The notes under the pieces are model-generated. The model did not search any database. It saw only the letters and a list, made by a program, of their open reading frames with translations, and had not been told where the DNA came from. A program made the translations under genes and the position numbers. This document shows positions 24,301-36,300 of a stretch of 40,183 nucleotides of DNA, piece after piece; position 1 is the stretch's first letter; each line of letters begins with the position of its first letter. Origin of the DNA: Elysia marginata (Eukaryota; Mollusca; Gastropoda; Plakobranchidae); contig BMAT01012187.1 in the NCBI GenBank assembly GCA_019649035.1, positions 235,011 to 275,193 on the forward strand. The letters run 5' to 3'.

Positions 24301-27300
24301 AAATTTAATGTCCCACCAAATGAAAACTACTGATACATTTGAACTCTTCCTTTAAGAAATTTTTTAAGTTTCTCTCATATATATCTCTCCAGGCAAACTT
24401 CATGAAACCAGTGCTTCTGTCAAAATCTTCAACTGGTCAAATCAATAGAAAACTTTTGTTTTGCTCTTTATGCAAAGGGCAGGGCATATAAAGCACATAT
24501 CTAATTCTAATTTTCTTTCCTTGTATAGGTCTTGGAAACAACTTACAGTCAGCGAGTTGCAAACAAGGCTGAGACACTGCTCCACAAAGTAGCTGTAGGG
24601 CTTAGCAGCAATCCCAGCATACCACTGGATGCCATGATGGTTTTCATTCATAGGTTAACCACTGCCCTTCTGCAGCAAACAGCTCAGGGACAAGACAGCA
24701 AGTTAGTCTTCAATTTATCAGTGATTTTGAATGTTGTAAACTCATGAAAGGTCATCACAAGATAACTTTCAATTTCAGCTTAACAGATTCTATCCTGGCT
24801 AGCAGAAAGTCCATTCAGGTCAGAGCCTTGCTGGACTCAGCTTGCCTAGCAACCATCACCTGGTGTCCTAAGCTGTGTTGTTATCTCTGGTGCACTAAAA
24901 CTGCTCATATTTAATTTTTCTTTATCCATTTTCAAGAAATTTCACCTAAACTTCTTCAAAACATTACATCTTTTATCCTAAAGCTGGAAATTTACTACAT
25001 ATATGCCTAATACTACCGCTTGCTATGATATAGGATAGATCTTAATCTAGTCTTTTTCCACTGTTAGGTACTGCTGTTTTTACTACTAAGACAACCCGTA
25101 AAATCGCTAAAAATAGTAAAAACGGAATATATACTTGAATTTCAAAGGAAAAATCCATCCAAGTGATCACATGATGAACTACAGTATGTTCTATCTCAAA
25201 ATAAATGAGTTCAAGATTTAAATATACACTTGACACAGTTTTGAAGTATACTTGTAGTCAGTCCCTGGCAATGGAACCCTGTATTATGCAGCATCTTGTA
25301 CCCAGGCCATGTCATGAGACAAAAAACTTAAAGCTGTTCGAGAGTTATTCTTGAGAGTTGTTTTTATGCATAGGTTAGAATCTGTTTAAGTTGATGTCAA
25401 GCCTGAAATGTGAAGATTGTGAGTGAAGTTTTGCATGTTTTTGAAAGTTTGCATAAAATCAGTCAATACTTTTTTTCTTCATATTTTGAATATATTTAGA
25501 AATTTTTTTACTTTTGTGAGAGCTTGTATTAGCATTTCCGTGCATAATCTGATCTTCTTTAATTATAGAACTTTTTTAAGGCAAACTAAATCATCATCTT
25601 CTTTTTCTTAAACTTACATTTTTGCCATTGTTTACTTTCCCTTTTGCCTGTCTTTTTACCACCTCTTTTGCCTAGCTGTTCGCCTTCCCTTTGCCTCACT
25701 GTTAACTTTCCCCCTTTCTTCTCTATTTACCTTTGCCTTTGCTTTGATGTTCATCTTCCTGTTTGCCTCAATGTTCTTTCCTCCTGTTGTATAAATGTTC
25801 ACCTTTTCTTTTGCCTGTTCACTTTCTCTGTGTACATTCTATTTTCCTGTCTCTGATATAACCTTGTAATTAAAAAGAGACGTTGAAATTCAAACAACCA
25901 ACCATTCTTTTTTCAGAGCTAATGCCAAGCCAGAGACTGCAATCCAGCCAGGGCCATTGAAAAAGATGCCAGAGAGCTGCCTGTTACTGGAGGCTGCGGC
26001 ACCCAGGGGAGGGACAAAACCTAAAGCCAACAAGAAAACAAATGTCCATCTGTTGATTGAATTTGGCCTGCAGGTAGGTTAGCCTGGTATATTATTTATG
26101 TGCTTTTTCTTTCCCTTCAGTTTCTCAATCTTTTTTCCAAATCAAAGAATCTAAAATCAAATGTCATACCTCTTTTTTAGTTGTGTTATTATTACGGTAT
26201 ATGTAGGAAATAGGTAAATGATTATTGAGTCCACTGCGGTCAAAGTTACATGTTAAAAAATAATTACTTCATTGTCCCATTTTATTTTCAGTTTCTTTTC
26301 ATCAAACTTGAGGTAATTGCCTAATTTTTACTCTTTTTACAATAAACTGCAAGATGGTCATAGTCAAAATTTTAAAGATTGTCTTTCTTAGACATGAAAC
26401 ACTTCTGTTTTAGTTATAAAATATCCAAAAGTTGGCTTGGTCAGAATATAATGTGCAAATTATATAGAAATCTATTATTTATGTTTGTATGAACTTGTTT
26501 TACTTTGTGAAGTTGCTGCTACAAAAATTGATGTGTTGTGTGTATTCCAGCTGCTGTACAATTGGTTAAAGAAAGAGTCTTTGACTGCTACAGAACATTT
26601 GCACCTGCAGATGCTGGACCCCTTGGTACCCACAATGAAACATCTTCTCACAGATGTACATGTGAAGGTAAAACTTTGGTTGCATGTGATTTGCCAATGT
26701 TTTTAGGTTTATTTTTCTTCTATTTGTCCTTGCTTAAATCTTAAAATGCGATTGCCTGCTGCCAGCTGTTCCTGTATATTGCGAGTGGCTGTTTCTCAGC
26801 GGCCTGTGGTTTTGATAGGGTTATTTTTACTGTTAGGTGGACACCATTACTGTTCATTCATTTTCAATCTTTTCAAACCGTTTGAATACTGTATTGAAGA
26901 TGGTAATATAAACTTAATATCGATATAGAATTTATTTTAGTAAGCTTCAGAAATTTCTGATACTAACGTAAGATAACCTAGTATGTTTCACTACCATTAT
27001 ATTTATAAAGAAATTTAATCTGCGAAAAATCACTAAAAATCTGCGTAATCTGCGAAAAATCACTAAAAATCTGCGTTTTAAGAGTTTATGTGCCCATAGC
27101 TCCAAGTTATTGGAGCAAAAGGAATGGATAAAAATCGTGGTGATGACTGCCTCTTTTTTTGCAGTTCTTCTATGGTTTAAAATTTGGAAGTTTTTCAAAA
27201 AGATGTTGGAATAATAATTTTTTTTTGTTCAAACACTTTAATTATTTGCTTACAGACTAGTGCCAACGCGATGCGTTGCCTATCGTGGTTGCTCCATTTC

Positions 27301-30300
27301 CCTCTACCATCCTTGAAGAAAAACATCAAGCGCATTGCTGAGGGTATGTTTGTTGTGCTGCAGAACTATGCTGGTGCTTCCACAGCTAAGGGAGGCAATC
27401 AAGAACTTATAACAATGTGTTTCAAGGTAAGTTCTGCCAATTGCTAGTTTCAGAACCTTTCTAGTATAACTATGTCTTATGGCATAAACATAGGCAAAAA
27501 TTATTCAGGTAATTAAAAAAAATATAGAAACATTAATCCGCATAAACTATAAACCATAGAGGACAGTATCTAACCTACTAAAATTTGAGACAAGTCAAAA
27601 TAAACATGAGAATGACTATGTTTTAAAGTGTTCTTTGCAAATATAACAAAATATTGATGTTATAGTTTTTGAGCTTAAAGCATTAACAGTCTTGTATTTT
27701 CTTATAATTATCTTAATTTTCTTTTGCTTACATGTACATGAGAAGTGAAGCTATCTATGAGAAAATTTTTAATTGATTCAATACAGCTATCATATTCTGC
27801 AATAGGGGTAGAGATTTTACACAAAAGGGGCACCATTTAGTTGTATATAATATTTACCATCAAGGCTTTTACCATTAAATCATTCTCAACTGCTCACAGT
27901 CATGTTCTTCTGGATCTCTAACACCTCTTGGGAACTTCACAAAAGTAATGTTAAACTGAAAGAAAACTGTCTCTGAGGCATTGTTAACAAGAATTGCAAC
28001 TTTGTTCTTCTCTGCAGGCTGTAACAGTGCTTGTGCGAGATGTGCCTTACCATCAGATAACAGAACAACAACTCCAGGTGCTGCTTACGTACTGTGAGGA
28101 GGATCTCTACTCTCACGCTCGACAAAGCACAGCATTTAGTCTAGTCAAGGTAGGGCATTGAACTTTTACCTCAGTGCTTGATACAGTTAATGCAGCCGAG
28201 ATGGGATGTTTCCAACTGCAAGGAAACAAAATATACTTTCGATTATTAAAAAATTAAGTTATTGGTATATTTTAGCAGGGGGATGAAACTTGCAACCTGA
28301 AAATAGTTCAGAATAAGTCAATATTCAAACTATCCATGTTCAACAAATATGTCTGGCAACCAAGGTGAATGAGTCGGATATCGCAATTTTTGCCTTTTAA
28401 GGCGTAACTGTTTTGAACAAGACATTTTTCCAAGCTTCGAAGATTTAAAAAATTTCCATAGAATTATTAATATTTGAGGGACGATATCTCAATTTTCGTT
28501 AATCTAAAATATAGAGAAAAAGAGGACAAAATAGGCCCTTCAGTGGCGTTTTCTCAAAGAAAAGGAATTTTCGACTTCCAACTTATTCGCCCTGATCAAG
28601 AGATATATGGACTCCACTTTAATCAGTGTATCTAATGTGGACTCTGGTGAGACAAAGTTAGAAAATGACTTATTTTTTAGTTAATTGTTGATAAAGGCTC
28701 AGATTTCTAAACTATGTCTTACTGTTTTGGAAATTACACAGACTAACGTCAGAAACCAGGCATTGGTATGGGTATCAAACTTTTTCTTAGAAAACTTATT
28801 ATTTCATGTAAGTGGTTTGTATTTCAAAACAAATATCAAAACAAACTTTTTTAAATGGGGATCTCTGAACTGAAAGTTCATTTAAAATATGAAATATATT
28901 GTTTCTATGCAGTTTGTACGCGTCTTAGGCTTAACTTTGGCTTGTGTGTCTTCCCCAGGCCATTTTGTCTCGCAAGCTGGACATTCCACAGCTGCACCAG
29001 GTCATGGATCGGCTTTTTGAGATGTCAATCACAGCCAGTGCACCCAATGTCCGCCTGCAAAGTCGACAGGTATTACACATTGGTTTCCCTACTTTAAGAT
29101 CTGAATATTGATAAACTTATATGTAATATTCAAATAACTCTTTATGAATTGGACAGTGAAACTTGTGAATAAATGGAGAAGCACCGTAAGTTTGCTTGCA
29201 GAGTTGACTTGCTAAAACATATTGTTGTAGTGCATTAAATCAGTAGAATAGTTTCCAGCTTTAGGAAGCAATCAAGTAAGCAAAAGATTAAATGTCTGAT
29301 TTAAATTTTTGAATTTTTATAACTACACCAATGCTTATTTGTGCTGGCTGTATGTTAGGTTCTCCTGCATTATCTGATGAACTACCCTTTGGGCAAGAAC
29401 TTGAAGAAAAATCTCCAGTTCTATATTGATCATTTGGAATATGAAATGGATGATGGACGTAGATCAGCTGTGGAGATGATGATTGCAATGTTCTCTGCCT
29501 TCCCGACAGTAAGTATAGACATGTAAAGATGGTAAATTAATTACCCTTAAATTCTTGGGGTGTTTTCATTACTTTTGCTTTTAGTCCTAGATAATGAAAT
29601 AACTATTGGTAAATCATGAGTCTTAAGAAGAAAAATTTACAGATTTTTTTCTCTCAGCATTTACAAATTTGTTACTTCACTTGTTGTTACTCGCTTGTGG
29701 ACTTTCCTACAGTAATAAAAATCACTATTCAGCTGGAAAAGAACTGTTCAGTGTTCAATTTTTTTTTTTACCAATCTTACAAACAAATCATTGTATATAT
29801 AGAAAGAGAAATTTTACATTATGTTGAAAGCTATCTCCCTGGGTATAGTAGGCCTAGTTCAGTAAAGACAATTTTTCTCTGATTCTTCCGTCTTGTAAAG
29901 TTCAGACACACTCCATAATTGAACTGATAATTTGCATTCATTTTTAACAATATTAATACTCTTCCTCCAGAAAATTTTGAACAACCACTGTCCACGGTTT
30001 TTCACTGCTCTGGCAATGGCATCTTTCAATGACTCTGATCTTGGCTGCAGAAAACTCATAACAGTGGCTTTAAAATCCCTTATTGGAAAGGTGATCTATA
30101 TATAGCAAAAAAAAATTTAAAAAAATCTCTAAGATGTAGTTTTTTATCATGCAGTTTTTACTGTTGACATTAACCTTTTTTCTTTTAATCAAACAAAAAG
30201 ACATAATGGGATCACTTCAGAGTTTCACCTTAAAGATAGTAAGTAAAATATTGAATTTAAAAAAAGGCCTTCTGAGATTTGTATTGCCAGCGGCTGTTTT

Positions 30301-33300
30301 TTAAGACAGTTATAACTTGTGACAAACTTTAAGTAAGGTCTAAACTTAATGTAAAGGCTGCATTTTAACTTACAAAGTCAGATAAGCCTTTTACAACTTT
30401 TTCAACAATGCAGAAAGCTAAATATATTATCTATGTTTTCTCCTTCTTTAAAATAAAGATAAATCAGAATTAAACAATTATGTTGTATATTTAGTTGCTG
30501 TGTCTCTTTTTTTTTAATCCAGGTTGATTTAAAACGCAGAAAAGCTCTATTTGCAGATGTTATTACTTGGATGAAGTCTGATGATGTAAGTCCTTAATGG
30601 AGCAATCATAACAATTTTTTTTGTGTGATATGGTCTCTGTCTTGCTAGCACTGCCTTAACACTTCATAATTTACTTAGAGTTATTTAACATTGTTCTTTG
30701 TTCAAACTACCTATATTGAGTTCGGACACTCTATTTCCATAATACACTCACACATACACAAATGTTATCTTTTAATCATATGTACATAAAGTATTATATT
30801 ACAAATTCTGTAAGGGTGTTTCAATTTGCCCACCTTGGATTGACTTACATGTGTGTTCCTCCCCAGCTTCGTGTGCGAGCCATGGGCTGCCAGGTCTGTG
30901 GGTTATTTGTGGAGGTTGAGGGCGGAAAGTTTCAGTTTTATGTAGCAGAAGTCCTGCCACTACTTCAGCAGCAGATGGAGCCAGGCAGATATGTAAGGAC
31001 TTTTCCTTTTCTAAGATCTATATTTTCTCTGTTCAAATTGCTTGTACATTAGTTATTACATTGAAATTGGAAATAGCTGAATACACGTGAAACTAAGTGA
31101 CAAATTTTTATTTCAATTGAGCCATATTTTTTTCCTGTATCAACTAGCTTCAGTGTATCAATGGCAATGTGTGTAAAATTTAATATAGGCTTGTCAGTGA
31201 AATCGGTTTCACAATTTGATTTTTTTTTTAGTCTAGATTTGTTTTAGCTAATTTGTTTTTTTCTCTACAGAATTATAAAAAGGGAATTGGTTTTATCCAA
31301 AATATGTTCCTGTTTCACCCTGTTCCTCTTTTTCTTCCTACACCTTCCACAGCATGTAGAGGAGGAAGTTGAGGCTGAGGATGCTAGCAAGACAGAGCAA
31401 AGGGACATATGTCTGCTGGCTGTACTCAATCTGGCACTCAAAGTTGTGCGTGAGCTTGGAGTTGTAAGGGAAGCAAAGTTTGCAGATGACTTGGAACAAA
31501 TCTGGAGTGAGTCGCCTTCAAGCCCATATTATCTGAACCTGTTTAATTTGAATATTTGTTTAGTTAGAGCTATATTTAGATTATTAATTTTATTTTATTT
31601 TGTAATGTACGCATTTGATTTTATTAGATAATTCAAAGTTTAAATTTGTTTTCATGGGGATTGAAATATCTGAACTGGACGGTATATTAATGGTTTTGAA
31701 CTGTTTGCGCAAAAGAGATAGTGTTTGCATGTCTAATGAAATTAGTGATGGTGTATTAGTCATACTGGAGTTCTCTGTATGGAACCTTGTGCTCTGAAAG
31801 ATTTAACCCCTTTAATGCTGGTTAGGTTCTGCCCTTACTATGATTAATTTTCTTTTAGGTAGTAAATCTACAAACAATTGCAGATCTGATATTTAGCAAT
31901 TGAAATAAGCTGTATGGCTTACCATGTCCACAATTTTCTTATGGTTATATTACTTTCAACCGTTCATAAGACTAAAGAAACAAGAACCCGAGTGAGAATT
32001 GGGGTAGGGCAGTGAAGAAGTTAATATTTCAGAGTAATACACATTATTTTGTGTAACAGAGAATGGGCTTTTAAATGACTAAAAATTAATGTAGTTTTGT
32101 TTACCACTCGTGCTTAGTTTTAGCTGCTTAACTAAAGTATGAACAATTTGTTGAATCAATGACAATGATCAGCCAAGTGGCTGTTCTGTCGTAATGTTAT
32201 AAATATAACTAGCTGATGTAAACGGTAAAAACCAATAGACTGTTTACAATGTTTTTCTAATGTTATAGTTCTTTATGATAGGTTGTGACTTGACGATTTC
32301 ACGGTAAGGAGACCTGCTAATGTTTGGCCAATTTCTCCCCTCAGGTCATGTGACTTCCCACCTGCTGTACCCACACATCCAAGTCCGACTGGCAGCCAGT
32401 CAGTTGCTGGGGCTCATGTTGAGTGCCTGGGAGCCGGCTCAAGTGGTACAGAAGCACCTACAACCACAACAGCAACACCAACGTCCACTTGAAAATGGGA
32501 CTTCAGAGACAAATGATGAAACAACCCAAGCTGAGAAAGAGAAGAAACCCAAAGAAGGGCACTGTATCCTGACAGAGAATCCCTCAAAAGCTGTAAGCAT
32601 GTGTACTGATTTTTCATTTTTATTGCTTTTTTTAGAATCTTTTTGAGTCACATGCCTTTTATTTATTATCTTGCAGTAAGCTAGCCAACTAAATTTTATA
32701 TCCTTCTTAAGGAGGAAATGGCAGCAAATTTTTAAAAGAGAAGATACACACCTTAAAGTTTTGCTCCTTGTCAAAATGTAGATAACCTGATTAAGAAAAA
32801 TTATATTTATATTTACCTCTAGCCTTTTTTTGAAAAAAGGTTTCCTCAGGTTCTCATATGATTATTACTCAAGATTCTTTCACTCTTTTTTCTTTTCTTT
32901 AACAGATAAGAAATTTTGCGTCATCAATATGCCAGCAATTAAAGTCTCCATCTTTGGATGATGCACTAGCAACACAGGTATATATCTGTAAATACATTGT
33001 GCAATAGTGTTTCTGATCATTTATGATACCTTGGTTTGTTCATCTTACTGTTAAAGTTTACTTGTATTTTCTCAATGTATTTATGCACTGGGTTAAAAGT
33101 ATAGTAGTATCCGGTTAAAGGCACGGCACTTGGGAGGCTCAAATAGCGTGCGTTTAGGAGATGCGTGCATTTATAGAAAGTAGTAAAAATAACTAGATCT
33201 GGTTGCTTCCCTTTAAAGGAAGCCGAGAGAATAAAAACCAAATCGTTTCTCTGGACCACACAAATTGAAAAGGTATAGACAAGAGCCTCAAGACATGTTT

Positions 33301-36300
33301 GTCTTGTAACCTAGTGGTGTATCACCTGTATGTACGCTGATTTGGCTTAGCAATTACCGCGTTGTTGACCAAAGGGGGGGGGGCAACAGGGAGGGCGGGG
33401 GGAGGCATGGTCGAGCTGAATGCTACAAGAGCTATTATAGGCTAGCCTAGTACAACAGTTTATTTGTTAGTGTCCGTGCCATATAGGTGAAGCGGTTGCA
33501 TCATGATCATATCGCATGTTGTGCTCTAAGGTCTACACAAACCATCTCCACGCTACAGGCTTTTGTCCACCTTTTACCCTCCAAGCCTCCCTCTTCAAGC
33601 TCCTGCCCCCAAGCCTTCCCAACCCAAAACGAGCAAATATATAGCATTGTAGTGATGACAGCAAAGGAAGATGAGAATCCCTGCTGAGTGATTCTGGCTT
33701 TTTCCGCACGTCTCAGTGGTTGACTGATCCACTAGTTTTTACCGATTTCATTATTCATAGCGTGTGTTTTGATGATGTTGCGTGTGTTTAGGGTATACTG
33801 GTCATATAGAAAAAAATCGGTAATAGCGATTGGGCGTTAGTTAAACCGTAGCGTGCATTTATCTGGCGTGCGTTTAACCAGATACTACTGTATGTGTTTT
33901 AAATGTACTTTGCATTGGAAAGTCAGAACAAATCAGACGAATTGTAGATTTAAGGAAAAAAATAATGGCCCAAACCATACAGATAAAATGGTTTATCGTA
34001 TCTTAGCTCAAGATTCACTTCTTTCAGTGTTTTTCACCAAGGCTAAATGATCCTTGTTGTCTAAGTATAAGTTACTGAAGTTTTCCTAAAAAAAATAAGC
34101 TTGATTTTTTTGTCATCATATAAGTGAATTTTATACTTTAGACTGCAGCACTAGAGCTATAATGAGTTTTAAAAACTATTCACCATCATCAATTCAATCT
34201 GCCTGGTGTTAATGTATAGCCTTGATCTTTCTGCCTGCAGGCTGTCAAAATTCTTCTCTACCTGGCTCGCCTGGCTGAAGCCATGGAAGATCCCGCCAAC
34301 CTGGTCTGGCTGGCCAAGAGGGTCATCAAGGAGGCCAACATGGAGGTGGTCAATAATGTAAAACTTACCATCAGGGTAAGTCTTGTATCAGTGACTGGCT
34401 GAGAAAGCTTTGATTGGAAAGGCAATAAATTCCTGCTTGTTTGAGGGTTCTGTCATTTATTTTACTCTCACAGGATTTGTCAGGATTTTTCTTTCTTTAA
34501 GTTTCCACAGTAGAGCACAAGTTTTTTCAAACACCCATCTTGAAATGCTGTGTTTGCAAAGTACTGTTATCTCCACTTGATTTTGTCTTTAAGCCCTTTT
34601 GTGTTCTCCTGCATGGTTAAACTAGTTCAGCTACCATCACTGATCCCTTGAACTTTTTGCACATCAAATGGCACATTACATGCTCATACTGACAGTAGAA
34701 ATAATACTAAAATGAACAACTAAAAGCCAACCATATTGTTGTTCTCTGCCACCTGTGCTCTTTTGCAGATATAAGTGTTACTAGCTTTGCAACTGTCTGC
34801 CTACCAGTGTCATGACATTCTTGCCGGGCCCAGGTTGAAACAAAGATAGCTTTTGCCCATCGAAAATAAAAGTTCAAATAGCCCTTCCCTGAACACAATA
34901 TTTTCCCCAATGAATTTATAGAAAGCTTGCTAGTAAGAGTAGAGCTTGTCAATTCACTTAACTAATTATGTGTTTGTAATTGATTTAGCCATTACAGCAC
35001 CTGGTTGCTTTTAAGATTGATAGACTTTCAAACCTGCTTTCCTCTTAACAAGTTGCTTTCTACATAAATCTTTAATGATGAAACTATTTATAGAAAAAAT
35101 ACTAAACATCACCAAATTCATCTACTTTTCATGTTGTCTGTGATTTGTTCAGAGGAATCATCTGTTCAAGTGGGTAGCCGCAGTGGGTGTTTCCCTCCAG
35201 CCAAGTTCCGTGGAGCTTGTCCTGCCAGTGGTGTTGCCTGCTGTCCAGCGAGAGCTTGCAGACCAATCTCAAGGTAGGGGCTACATTCTCTCGCTTGTGC
35301 TTAGTAGTGATAATACAGTCGGTGTTGACAAAGTTGTTTCTCAGTTTACTTCGTTCTTTTTTTTTTTTGTGGCCTGTAGGAATAACACTAACATTATTTA
35401 AAGAATTGATTTTTCACCCAAGTAGGTGTAGTTGTTCTTGTCCCTGAAGATTGATTTCGGCAGAGTTGACTGTATACCAGACGTTTATTTTATAGATATT
35501 AAGTCTAAGCTAATTTAGTAAGTCTTAACAGCATCTTTAGTTAAGTTGGGAATTTCCAATCACCTGTTCTTTTCTTTAAAAAAGAATGTAAAAAAGTTAA
35601 ACATGTGAAAGGTTTTTAATTTAGATGTCAGCTTTTGTCAAATCCATGTACATATACTTTAATTTACTTCATTGGAGCCATGTTCATATCACCGATTTTA
35701 TCCATGTTCTGTAATGGGCATACTGATAATTGATTTTTTTTTAATAATTGAGTTAAAATTTATTCCCATGGGGGTTTGAAATATCCAAACTGGGCTGTAT
35801 TTTAAAATCAAGCAAAAAAATCAGCTCTCCTTTTCTAAGGTGAGTTTTAACTGTTTTAAAGCAGGAAAATATAATGAACTATTGATTAAATTTAAAAAGA
35901 AACCAACCCAACAGAAGTAAAGAAAAACCTGATATCGCTTGTTTTAATGAGACATAGAAAATCTTTGTAAATTATTATATTCAGAGACCATTTTTTTGTT
36001 ATAACGCAGACCAAGAACTCAAAAACCTTGCTCAGGAAGTGACTGACTTGCTCAAGAAGCAAGTAGGGTTGGATGTCTTCACAGGTGCTTTTGCCTCATC
36101 TCAGCAGAAGAGGTTTGAGAAAAAAGAAGTGCGCAAACGCCAACTTGCAGAAGAGGTAAGTCAGTTTCTACTTCTTGCATTCTTTCTTAAGCTCTCCCAT
36201 CCCTTGTTTCCTTTTCAGTTTTTTTTTCTCTATGTATCTATCTCTCTCTCTCTTCTCCATCACCTCTCTTTCTCTCTCTCCCTCTCCATCTCCTCCACCC

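Noticed and set aside
25644..25856. 70-residue hydrophobic open frame
   Set aside because: It is translated from the pyrimidine-rich minisatellite; composition is explained by the repeat.
33487..33687. 66-residue open frame inside the 789-bp element as a transposase remnant
   Set aside because: No DDE, helix-turn-helix or other transposase motif is recognisable, so no function is assigned.
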